Positions 56,930 to 64,000 of a stretch of DNA of 64,000 nt are shown here, piece after piece. The translations under genes were made by a program, and so were the position numbers. Numbering within the stretch: position 1 is the first letter of the stretch; each line of letters begins with the position of its first letter. The notes below the pieces were generated by a model. The model saw only the letters and a program-made list of their open reading frames with translations. It was not told the DNA's origin and searched no databases. Source of the DNA: DATAXI01 sp963756185 (GTDB taxonomy: Bacteria; Verrucomicrobiota; Verrucomicrobiia; Chthoniobacterales; Chthoniobacteraceae); assembly GCA_963756185.1 (NCBI GenBank), contig CAVWMS010000001.1, forward strand, positions 310,001 to 374,000, given 5' to 3'.

Positions 56930-57982
56930 TCATTGGAGGAACTGGCCGATGATTTCGATGAGGGCCAGGCATACGGAGTCGAGCGCCTCGCTGTATTTGT
57001 TGCGCGGGAGCAGGCCGATCTGCTGCTGGGCGTCGCGGAGCATGCGCTCGGTGGTCGAGACGGCGGAGCGCAGGGCGCCGGTCGCGCGGGCGGCATCGGC
57101 CAGCGCGAGGGCGTCGTCGTCCTCGCAGCGCAAGATCATCTCGCTGTAGCGGTGATGCTCGGCGGGGGAGGCGCCCTGGAGCAGGTGGAGGATGGGGAGG
57201 GTCAGTTTGCCCTTGCGGATGTCCGTGCCGAGGGTCTTGCCGGCTTTGTCCTCGCTGCCGGCGAGGTCCAGGCAATCGTCGTAAATCTGGTAGGCGGTGC
57301 CGAAGCGCAGGCCAAAGGTTTTCATGGCCGAGATGACTTCGGGCGGGGCTTCGTTGATGAAGGCGCCCAGCTCGCTCGCGGCGGCGAAGAGGGCGGCGGT
57401 CTTCATTTCGATGATGCGGAAGTAGTCGGCGACGCCCAGCTTGAGGTCGAAGCGGCGCTGGGTCTGGATGATCTCGCCCGAGCAGACGTCGGAGGCGGCG
57501 CTGGCGATGCGCCGGGAGATGTCGCCATTGGGGAAACTGGTCGAGAGCTTGAGGGCGTGGGCGAAGAGGCAATCGCCCAGGAGGACGGAGATGGCGTTGC
57601 CCCATTTGGCATTTGCCGTGGGCTGGGCGCGGCGTTTTTCGGCCCCGTCCATGATGTCGTCGTGGACCAAGGTAGCGGCGTGGATGAGCTCGATGACCAC
57701 CGCGAGGTCGAGGTGGCTGGAGTTGATGTCCCCGGTTGCCCCGCCGGCGAGGAGGGCCAGGGCAGGGCGAAGGCGTTTGCCGCTGCTCTCGCAGGCATAC
57801 GAGACGTAGGGCTCGACTGCGGGATCGAAGGTGCGCGCCTGCTGGGCGACACGCTCCTCGACGCTGTAGAGCTGGGCGTTGATGAGTTCGAGAGACTGCC
57901 TGATGCTGCCGGCGGCTGCTCCGATTGTTTTGCCGCCGAGATTCCGGACGAATTTCACGCGCCGGAGGGTAACAGCGGGCAA
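56930..57982 (-). CDS. Polyprenyl diphosphate synthetase
   Basis: The 350-residue enzyme is a trans-isoprenyl diphosphate synthase of the IspB/HepT type. Its first Asp-rich motif is in LIHAATLVHDDIMDGAEKRR (near residue 105) and the second is YQIYDDCLDLAG (near residue 232), plus GKRLRP and the KGKLTLPILHLL stretch. It makes the side chain of quinones or similar polyprenyls. The residues before the second motif do not settle chain length. The gene starts 970 bases before the tandem repeats at 58.2 kb, and no quinone genes are adjacent. Confidence 0.92.
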   Translation of the reverse strand: MPAVTLRRVKFVRNLGGKTIGAAAGSIRQSLELINAQLYSVEERVAQQARTFDPAVEPYVSYACESSGKRLRPALALLAGGATGDINSSHLDLAVVIELIHAATLVHDDIMDGAEKRRAQPTANAKWGNAISVLLGDCLFAHALKLSTSFPNGDISRRIASAASDVCSGEIIQTQRRFDLKLGVADYFRIIEMKTAALFAAASELGAFINEAPPEVISAMKTFGLRFGTAYQIYDDCLDLAGSEDKAGKTLGTDIRKGKLTLPILHLLQGASPAEHHRYSEMILRCEDDDALALADAARATGALRSAVSTTERMLRDAQQQIGLLPRNKYSEALDSVCLALIEIIGQFLQ

Positions 57983-58190
57983 TCGGGAAAGTCAATGACC
58001 CGCGGGGCATGGATGCGGATGGGCTTTTTGCCTCAGTTGAACCCCCGTCTGAAAAAATCCCTAACCACCGCGACATCCGTCTTGCTACTGTCATGGAATG
58101 GCGCCTGCCATTCACCTCGAAATCGCAACCCCCCACCCCCTTTTCTCCACCCAAACGAACACCCAACCATGCAAATATGCGCAAGCTAGC

Positions 58191-58247
58191 AATCAAGGTC
58201 AATCAAGGTCAATCAAGGTCAATCAAGGTCAATCAAGGTCAATCAAG
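58191..58247 (+). repeat. Tandem 10-bp repeat AATCAAGGTC, 5.7 copies
   Basis: Five perfect copies of AATCAAGGTC (58191-58240) and a partial sixth (58241-58247) stand in the 390-base gap between the polyprenyl synthetase gene and the polysaccharide-lyase-like gene (57983-58374). A 10-base unit matches one helical turn. The rest of the gap shows no gene. Confidence 0.95.
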
Positions 58248-58374
58248 CCATTTTCACCCCCCCGCGGCGACTCGGAAGGAGAAAACAGCCTCGCGCCGTG
58301 CCGCGGCTCAGAATAGCCGGCGTTGCGGGCCGGAATCGGCTTGCAATACCGCCGCCCGGGCGGAAAAAGAAGCC

Positions 58375-59148
58375 GTGAAAATAAAGCCGTCGGATTTCAG
58401 CACCCTCCCCTGCCTGGTGTTTGCGGTGATGGCGTCGTTGTCTTGGCCGGCGGCTCGCGCGGATGTGCTTTGGGATGGGGACGCGAGCAAAGGGATCAAG
58501 GTGTTTGGCGATTTAAACGCGGTGAATGGGACCGTTACGGTCGAGAATGATCCGACTTATGGGCCGGTGTTCAAGATGCTTTGCCATGATAACGGCAATA
58601 CGAAGGCGCGATCCGAAGCTTCGCACATGAGGGGTTTCCAGCCGAGTAACACGGGCACTTATTACTTTGGCTGGCGGCAAAAGTGGGGACCCCTCCCTAC
58701 AAAGATCGGCAAGTGGCAGGTGGTGGAACAAATTCACCTGGCCGGCAAGGGCGCGCCGGGCGGACCGGTTCCTTTTGGGCTGGCGGTGCCGGGGGATGGA
58801 AACATGTATGTGAATGCGCAGGATCCCAACGGGAAGGTGACGGTAATCTGGAAACACGCCCTGCCGATCAATGAATGGCATTCGTTTGTCTATCATATGA
58901 AATTCGGCGAAACAGTGGATCAGGGGTGGATGGAAATATGGTATGACGGGGTGCAGCAGACTTTGCAGAACGGGCAAACGCGGATGCCGTGCGCGATGGC
59001 TCATGCGGATTCGACCTCGTATTGGAAGTGGGGTATTTACCGCTCGGGTTCGGGCGGGCCGATCGGGGATTCGGTGGCCTATCTTTGGCGTCCACGCGCG
59101 GGGACGACTTATGAGGACGTTGCGCCGCCGGCTGACGCGGGGCAGTAG
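58375..59148 (+). CDS. Secreted polysaccharide-lyase-like protein
   Basis: The GTG at 58375 gives a good signal peptide (KIKPSDFSTLPCLVFAVMAS then ending near ARA). The mature about 230 residues look like the polysaccharide lyase / heparin-lyase I jelly-roll group (PF14099-like): FKMLCHDNGNTKARSEASHM, YYFGWRQKWGPLPT, QIHLAGKGAPGGPVPFGLAV, WHSFVYHMKFGETVDQGWME and IWYDG. It probably cleaves or binds an extracellular polysaccharide. The ORF opens earlier (58009) but only across the repeat region. ATG 58429 is possible but would shorten the signal peptide. Confidence 0.75.
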   Translation: MKIKPSDFSTLPCLVFAVMASLSWPAARADVLWDGDASKGIKVFGDLNAVNGTVTVENDPTYGPVFKMLCHDNGNTKARSEASHMRGFQPSNTGTYYFGWRQKWGPLPTKIGKWQVVEQIHLAGKGAPGGPVPFGLAVPGDGNMYVNAQDPNGKVTVIWKHALPINEWHSFVYHMKFGETVDQGWMEIWYDGVQQTLQNGQTRMPCAMAHADSTSYWKWGIYRSGSGGPIGDSVAYLWRPRAGTTYEDVAPPADAGQ

Positions 59149-59192
59149 GATTATCTGGACCTGGCGTGGCATTTGTGATAATGCGCGGGATC

Positions 59193-59777
59193 ATGAAAAC
59201 TGTGACGAGAGGGATATTCTCCGCGGCGTCATCGAAGGGGCGAGTATTTGGGCTGATCTTTTCGCTGCTGGTGGCGTCGGCGGCGAATGGCGGGAGATAC
59301 CACCAGGTGAGCGTTTCGGCGACGCTTTATAGTCCCGGCGGGGGCGCGAATGTGACAGAAGCCGTGATCAATGATCGATGGTTGATCGAGCAAATACTGA
59401 ATGTATCCGCAAAGGATGCGTCACAATACGCGGTGGTATGGGATGACCTGACCGGCCAAATCGATATCTATTCGATAGGAGGAGGGTTTGCGGAAAACGA
59501 AGCAATTGAGCCGACGGCGGTAACGGCGGACCTCGCGAACTCGGCGGGCACAAAGGTGTATAAGACGTCCACAATAGAAGTCTTTGGCACATCGAGTTTT
59601 ACCGGCTCGTCGGTATCTTTAATCAAGGAGGATACGCACGGGGATGTTCTTTCCACCAGCATCACGTTCAACGCGGGATATAGCGGGTCGGGAATTATGT
59701 TGGGCGGAGGTTATTCCTTTGGCAGTCCCGCGGTAATCAAGGGAACGATTACCACCACTGGGAAGCAGTACCCCTAA
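59193..59777 (+). CDS. Hypothetical secreted beta-rich protein
   Basis: ATG 59193 starts MKTVTRGIFSAASSKGRVFG, followed by a hydrophobic run (LIFSLLVASAANG) that reads as a signal peptide. The mature 160 residues are rich in Thr, Ser and Gly with alternating strands (QVSVSATLYSPGGG, AVVWDDLTGQIDIYSIGGG). I recognise no family. It lies 44 bases after the lyase-like gene and may share its transcript. Confidence 0.6.
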   Translation: MKTVTRGIFSAASSKGRVFGLIFSLLVASAANGGRYHQVSVSATLYSPGGGANVTEAVINDRWLIEQILNVSAKDASQYAVVWDDLTGQIDIYSIGGGFAENEAIEPTAVTADLANSAGTKVYKTSTIEVFGTSSFTGSSVSLIKEDTHGDVLSTSITFNAGYSGSGIMLGGGYSFGSPAVIKGTITTTGKQYP

Positions 59778-59855
59778 GAGGGCCGGACGAGAGCTTGCAT
59801 CCTGGCGCTTTTGTTACGGGGGAAGATCCGTCTGACTGCGCGCTTAGGGCCGGCG

Positions 59856-60755
59856 CTATCGCAGGGGGAGGATGGAAGTGGGTTTGCCTTCGGTCTTCGA
59901 GCCGTTGTCGCCGACCGGATTGTCGCGGAATGATTGAATCGCGCCGCCTGTTGCACTGACAAGTCCTTCGCCGGAGTTATTCGAGACTGTAACATCGGCG
60001 ATGGTGACCGTGCCCGCGGAGCTGATGCCGGTGCCGTTCAGGCTGGATTCACTGTTCGAGATTGTCATCGTTGCGCCGACGGTGGTTTCGAAGCCGGCGC
60101 CGGCGTTGCCGGTGGAGCTGGAGCCCTTGACGATGGTGACGGTGTTGTCATCGCCGTGAACGCCCACGGCGTTGTTGTCGATGCGCGAGTTTATAACGGA
60201 GATGCCGGAAGCCGCGCCTGGTTTCAGATAGATGCCGTCACCGGCGTTGTCGAATATGTGGGAATTCTCGACGTAGAGGAGGGAGGCTGTGCCGGGTTCG
60301 AAGTCAATGCCGTGGCTGGTGAAGCCGAAAATCCTGCAATTTTCGACGTGGAGCACGACCGAGCCCGCCCCATTGATGACAAGGCCGCCGAGACCGGTGC
60401 CCTGGCCGGTGAGATCGAGATTGCGCAGGGTTACTTCGAGGTTCCCCGTCCCCGTGGCGATGGTGATGCCATTGGTGAGGCTGACCAGTGAACTGGCAAC
60501 GGCCGAGGCGCCATCGATGGTGATGGATTTGGTGATGGTGACGGCGCCGAATCCGCCCGTATCCAGGTTGTCGATTTCGCCGCCCACGGCGGTCTTGGAG
60601 ATGGCGCCCGCATAAGTCTTGCAGGGAGCGGTGCGGGAGCCGGGATTGGCGTCATCGCCCACGCCGGAGACCCAGGTGCGTGTGGCCTGGGAAAAGGCGG
60701 AGGGGGCGGAAACGAGGAGCGCGAGCGCGATGAGTTGAAGGCAAAACTTTTTCAT
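59856..60755 (-). CDS. Secreted parallel beta-helix protein A
   Basis: The 299-residue protein has a signal peptide (MKKFCLQLIALALLVSAPSA), a conserved start RTWVSGVGDDANPGSRTAPC and about eight beta-helix rungs (HVENCRIFGFTSHGIDFEPG, then YVENSHIFDNAGDGIYLKPG). Similar proteins occur widely as right-handed beta-helix proteins of unknown substrate. It is clearly paralogous to the gene beginning at 61673, in the same orientation and 21 bases apart. Confidence 0.8.
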   Translation of the reverse strand: MKKFCLQLIALALLVSAPSAFSQATRTWVSGVGDDANPGSRTAPCKTYAGAISKTAVGGEIDNLDTGGFGAVTITKSITIDGASAVASSLVSLTNGITIATGTGNLEVTLRNLDLTGQGTGLGGLVINGAGSVVLHVENCRIFGFTSHGIDFEPGTASLLYVENSHIFDNAGDGIYLKPGAASGISVINSRIDNNAVGVHGDDNTVTIVKGSSSTGNAGAGFETTVGATMTISNSESSLNGTGISSAGTVTIADVTVSNNSGEGLVSATGGAIQSFRDNPVGDNGSKTEGKPTSILPLR

Positions 60756-60776
60756 ATTACGAGGAAATTGAATGGG

Positions 60777-61673
60777 TTATCTCAGGGGCAGGTACGACGT
60801 GGGCACGCCCTCCTTTTTCGAGTCATTGTCGCCGATGGGATTATTGTGGAAGGATTCGATATGGCCGCCAGTGGCTCTGGCAAGGCCTTCGCCGGAGTTA
60901 TTGGTTACTGTAACACCGGTAATGACAACCGTGCCGGCGGAACTGATGCCGGCGCCGTTCAAGCTTGAATCGCTGTTATTAATGGTCATCGTCGCGCCCA
61001 CGGTCGTTTCAAATCCCGCGCCGGCATTTCCCGTGGCGCCGCCGCCCTGGACGGTGGTGACGGTGTGGTCATCGCCGTGGACGCCGACGGCGTTGTCGTC
61101 GATGTGGGAGTTTACGATGGAAACGGTCGAAGCGGCGCCGGGCTTGAGATAGATGCCGTCGCCGCCGTTGCCATAGATGTACGAATTCTTGATGAAGAGC
61201 GCGGAGCCCGCGGCGGGCTCGAAATCAATTCCGTGGCCGGCGAAATTGAAGATGCGGCAATTTTCGATGTGAAGGATGACCTGGCCGGTGACCTGGATGC
61301 CGGCAGTGCCGCCGCCGAGGTCTCCATCGAGGTCGAGGTTGCGCAAGGTGACCTCGTTGACGCCGGTGCCCGATGAAATGATAATGGCCGGGCTGCCGCT
61401 GACGAGGATGCCGGCGATGCCGGGGCCGCCGTCGAGGGTGATCGATTCCGCGAGGGTCACCGGGGCGTAGTCGCCGGTGTCCAGGTTGTCGATCTCGCCG
61501 CCGCCGGCGACTCTTGCAAGCGCGCCCGCAAAGGTCAGGCAGGGAGCGGTGCGGGAGCCGGGATTGGCGTCATCGCCCACGCCGGAGACCCAGGTGCGCG
61601 TGGCTTGGGAGAAAGCGGATGGGGCGAGAAGGAGCAGGGCGAGCGCAGCCGTACAGAGCGGGGAGATTTTCAT
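60777..61673 (-). CDS. Secreted parallel beta-helix protein B (paralogue of A)
   Basis: From ATG 61673 (MKISPLCTAALALLLLAPSA) the 298-residue product parallels protein A almost rung by rung (RTWVSGVGDDANPGSRTAPC is identical; FAGHGIDFEPAAGSALFIKN; GDGIYLKPGAASTVSIVNSH). The tandem arrangement shows a gene duplication followed by divergence mainly at the solvent-facing positions. B is upstream and A downstream, probably co-transcribed. ATG 61700 would add nine residues before the signal and is less likely. Confidence 0.8.
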   Translation of the reverse strand: MKISPLCTAALALLLLAPSAFSQATRTWVSGVGDDANPGSRTAPCLTFAGALARVAGGGEIDNLDTGDYAPVTLAESITLDGGPGIAGILVSGSPAIIISSGTGVNEVTLRNLDLDGDLGGGTAGIQVTGQVILHIENCRIFNFAGHGIDFEPAAGSALFIKNSYIYGNGGDGIYLKPGAASTVSIVNSHIDDNAVGVHGDDHTVTTVQGGGATGNAGAGFETTVGATMTINNSDSSLNGAGISSAGTVVITGVTVTNNSGEGLARATGGHIESFHNNPIGDNDSKKEGVPTSYLPLR

Positions 61674-61725
61674 CTTATTATGGAGATTATAGCGATTCAA
61701 GGGGAAATGGAAAGGGATTTATCGG

Positions 61726-61995
61726 GTGAACTGGAATCTCCCGCTGGAGTTCATTGACAGTACCATGCCCGGGATGCTGCGCTCAAGGGGCGTGACCTAC
61801 CAGCAATTTAGAGATACGGTTCAGGCGAAGCTGCGGAAGCGCCGAACGGGAATGACGTGGCGGGAGTTGAGGGACGACCTTGGATTGCCCTATGAGCGGC
61901 CATGTCCGGAGTGGACGCGGCGATTGGAAGGCGAGATTGGGCTAATCCGGCGAAAGGGATCGGGCAAGGCGTTTGTGTGGTCGTGCGAATGTTAA
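61726..61995 (+). CDS. Hypothetical basic 89-residue protein
   Basis: A GTG start gives a soluble, basic, helix-rich protein (QAKLRKRRTGMTWRELRDDL, then WTRRLEGEIGLIRRKGSGKA and FVW). The MTWRELRDDLGLP segment looks like a winged-helix element. I recall similar short uncharacterised proteins but cannot name a family. It ends before a bidirectional terminator and faces the pilin gene. Confidence 0.5.
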   Translation: MNWNLPLEFIDSTMPGMLRSRGVTYQQFRDTVQAKLRKRRTGMTWRELRDDLGLPYERPCPEWTRRLEGEIGLIRRKGSGKAFVWSCEC

Positions 61996-62056
61996 ACGGG
62001 CGATAACTGATTTTCGACGACGTGGGGATATTTGCGGACATATCCCTGGTAAAACA

Positions 62057-62089
62057 AAAAACCCGGCGGGCGGACCCGGCCGGGTTTTT
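62057..62089. terminator. Bidirectional intrinsic terminator
   Basis: AAAAACCCGG (62057-62066) pairs with CCGGGTTTTT (62080-62089), with GC-rich loop bases that extend the stem. A-run and T-run flank it on the two sides, so it can end both the plus-strand gene at 61726 and the minus-strand pilin gene. Confidence 0.85.
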
Positions 62090-62111
62090 GTTTGATTTTT
62101 TGGTTCAGGTC

Positions 62112-62516
62112 TTAGTTGTGATACGGGGACCAGAAGGTGTACGGGGCCACGTCGGAGAGAGTGGTCCAGGCGTTGGCCGGGATCAACGGCAGGGTGTCCA
62201 CCGTGAAGCTGGGTCCGTAGGTGTCGCCGAAGATGTCCTGGCCGGTCGAGTAGAGGACCGTGCCGGTCTTGATGTAGTTCTTCAGGTCAGTGAAGTTGGC
62301 GCCGGCGCCGGTGGTCTTGTTGTTTTCGATGGCATACTGGTCGGTGCCGCTGTCAAGCATGCGGAGGTCTTCCAGGATGCGGGTGGCCTGCGAGCGTTTG
62401 CGGGCGCGCAGGAAGTTGGGGACCGCGATGGCGGCCAGAAGCGCGATGATGGCGACCACGATCATGATTTCCACGAGCGTGAAGCCTCCACGGCGGGTTT
62501 GAATTTTCTGTAACAT
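62112..62516 (-). CDS. Type IV pilin / pseudopilin-like protein
   Basis: From ATG 62516 the 134-residue product has a prepilin leader (MLQKIQTRRGG) followed by FTLVEIMIVVAIIALLAAIA, the N-methylation and helix motif cut by prepilin peptidase, with the Glu at +5. The rest is a small globular domain with few cysteines. It could be a major pseudopilin of a type II secretion system or a type IV pilin, both common in Verrucomicrobia. It stands alone here. The frame extends to 62600 but the leader motif fixes the start. Confidence 0.9.
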   Translation of the reverse strand: MLQKIQTRRGGFTLVEIMIVVAIIALLAAIAVPNFLRARKRSQATRILEDLRMLDSGTDQYAIENNKTTGAGANFTDLKNYIKTGTVLYSTGQDIFGDTYGPSFTVDTLPLIPANAWTTLSDVAPYTFWSPYHN

Positions 62517-62738
62517 ATGGTTTCGGATGATTGCTTGTTGGTTGGCGCCTGTCTGGGCAGGCTGATTGGTAGTTAGCAGCCAGTGTGCCAGCGGTGGCAA
62601 TTTGGCGGCCGGGAGGCGGTGATGAGACCTGTGGGACGGACTGAATGATGGGTTTGCCGCGGAGCGGAGCCGCCACTACCGGATGTATAGGGAGCTTTGT
62701 TATTGGCGGGTTTTCTGCTACCCAAGGCACGGAAAGCG

Positions 62739-64000
62739 ATGGCGACTCCGCGAATTTTCATCATTGGACTGGATGCGGCGACCTGGGACCTGCTCAGGCC
62801 GTGGATCGAGGCGGGGGAGATGCGCAATATTGCGGATTTGAGTCGCGAAAGTGCGAGTGGACGGCTGGAATCCTCAATTCCGCCGCTGACGCCGCCGGCG
62901 TGGACCTCGTTCATGACGGGGTGCAACCCGGGGAAGCATGGGATTTACAATTTCATGGAGCCGCGGGAGGGGAGCTACGCGATGCGGTACGCGAACGCCG
63001 GGTCGCGCAAGGCGCGGACGCTGTGGCGGCTGCTGAACGAGGCCGGGCACAGCACGGGGGTGGTAAACGTGCCGTTTACCTATCCGCCGGAAGCGCTCGA
63101 CGGGTTTCAGATTTCAGGGATGGACACGCCGGGGGAATCGAGCGCGTTCGTGCATCCGCCGGAACTGCGGGAGGAACTGGAGAGGGAAGTGGGGAAGCTG
63201 GAACTGGAAATCCGCTACCTGGGGGCGATGTCCACGGACGCGCGGCGGGACGCGGTGCTGGAGGGGATGCGCAAGCTGGATGAGCAGTGGACGCGTGTTG
63301 CATTGCACGGGATCGAGAAACATCCGTGCGAGGTGATGATGGTGACCTTCATGTCGATCGACACGGTGCAGCATTATTTCTGGCATCACATGGACGCGGG
63401 CCATTTCCTGCACGACCCGGCGGGGGCGGGGCGTTACCGGGAGGCGATCAAGAATGTGTATCGGCGGCTGGATGAATCGGTGGGGCGGATCGTCGAGCGG
63501 CTGCCGCGGGATTGCACGGTGCTGGTGGTGTCTGACCATGGGGGCGGGCCGGTTTCGGACCGGGTGATTTATTTGAACCGATACCTGGCGCAACTGGGGC
63601 TGCTGGCGTACAAGAGGGGCGGGGGAGTCGGGGTTTTTGCACGCGTGGCGCGGAGGATTTACGGCGCGGCGAGGGGGATGCTGGGGTCGAATCAGAAGAA
63701 ATGGCTGGCGGAGCGGTTTCCGGCATTGCGGGAGAAGATCGAGAATGCCGCCACGTCGTTCGCGAACATCGATTGGAAGAGGACAAAGGCGTATTGCAGC
63801 GAGGTGCTGGCGTATCCGCCGAGTGTTTTCCTGAATATCAAAGGGGAGCGGCCCGAGGGAATCGTGGAACCGGCGGAGCGCGAGGAACTGCTCGAATTTA
63901 TCACGGGGAAATTGTCGGAACTGAAGGATCCGCGGGATGGGTCGCGGCTGATTCCGCGGATTTACCGGCGGGAGGAATTGTTCGAGGGGGAATGCGCGGC
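62739..64000 (+). CDS. Alkaline-phosphatase-superfamily phosphodiesterase, partial
   Basis: ATG 62739 (MATPRIFIIGLDAATWD) opens a frame that runs off the right edge (420 residues visible). It matches nucleotide pyrophosphatase/phosphodiesterase proteins. The metal-binding Asp lies in GLDAATWD, the catalytic Thr in PPLTPPAWTSFMTG with the following CNPGKHGIYNF, and the metal ligands in TVLVVSDHGGG near residue 265. GGAAAG precedes the start. Such proteins act on phosphodiester or phospho-sugar substrates, often in the periplasm, although no signal peptide is present here. The C-terminal end is unknown. Confidence 0.88.
   Translation, partial: MATPRIFIIGLDAATWDLLRPWIEAGEMRNIADLSRESASGRLESSIPPLTPPAWTSFMTGCNPGKHGIYNFMEPREGSYAMRYANAGSRKARTLWRLLNEAGHSTGVVNVPFTYPPEALDGFQISGMDTPGESSAFVHPPELREELEREVGKLELEIRYLGAMSTDARRDAVLEGMRKLDEQWTRVALHGIEKHPCEVMMVTFMSIDTVQHYFWHHMDAGHFLHDPAGAGRYREAIKNVYRRLDESVGRIVERLPRDCTVLVVSDHGGGPVSDRVIYLNRYLAQLGLLAYKRGGGVGVFARVARRIYGAARGMLGSNQKKWLAERFPALREKIENAATSFANIDWKRTKAYCSEVLAYPPSVFLNIKGERPEGIVEPAEREELLEFITGKLSELKDPRDGSRLIPRIYRREELFEGECA

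Noticed and set aside
55490..58189. An 899-codon plus frame opposite the beta-helix protein and polyprenyl synthetase genes
   Set aside because: Composition is that of GC-rich antisense (Ala/Gly/Arg); the opposite strand has clear catalytic motifs.

Overview
The window looks like a chromosomal stretch of a high-GC Verrucomicrobiota bacterium, probably Chthoniobacterales-like. This is inferred from surface proteins with an N-terminal EPLEDRIAPAG / LESRIAPAP motif, a DUF5069 gene, a verrucomicrobial-type pilin, ATTTCGGA intergenic repeats and an rplS-rnhB-yraN block. No rRNA is present, so the placement is by content only.

Layout. 0-9.9 kb is an accessory, partly decayed defence and toxin-antitoxin zone. 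It holds an ftsH fragment fused back-to-back with an abiEii fragment, an intact abiEi antitoxin, a type I-G-like cas3 fragment fused directly into a CRISPR array, hipBA, a frameshifted SWIM-domain gene and a DUF6933 gene. 9.9-20.6 kb is a compact cluster with overlapping genes: a PAP2-type membrane enzyme, a Rieske oxygenase, a SnoaL-like protein, an alpha/beta hydrolase-like protein, a fatty-acid desaturase, two B12-binding radical-SAM enzymes, two GNAT-like proteins and a GH3-type amide synthetase. It reads as an uncharacterised lipid or acyl-amide pathway. A 60-bp dispersed repeat lies at each edge of this cluster.

20.6-23.6 kb has no intact protein gene. It holds a possible structured RNA with a terminator, then an array of CCA-encoding tRNA genes (Gly-GCC, Ala-TGC, a short one with anticodon CAA, Ser-GCT) and tRNA remnants. 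All six recognisable T-loops read N-G-C-A instead of T-T-C-R. A truncated tyrosine recombinase abuts a normal tRNA-Arg(TCT), so this looks like the scar of an integrated element. I consider the tRNA array the most unusual part of the window.

23.6-64 kb is more ordinary chromosome. It contains surface proteins, rplS-rnhB-yraN, a NUDIX hydrolase, lysine 2,3-aminomutase, a TetR regulator divergent from an RND efflux permease and adaptor, DUF433/DUF5615 and Phd/ParE-type toxin-antitoxin pairs, a very large secreted S53 protease, glpK-glpD, tRNA-Gln, a sensor kinase / response regulator / PP2C-type phosphatase operon, a collagen-like beta-helix protein, several other beta-helix secreted proteins, a polyprenyl synthetase, a polysaccharide-lyase-like protein, a type IV pilin-like protein and a partial phosphodiesterase at the right edge.

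At least seven genes or gene segments carry single-base frameshifts (SWIM gene, SnoaL gene, a secreted protein, a membrane protein, three in the RND permease). Several are single extra bases that restore an uninterrupted family alignment when ignored. This suggests residual sequencing indels rather than wholesale gene decay. All function calls rest on motif and family recognition by eye; no search was run.
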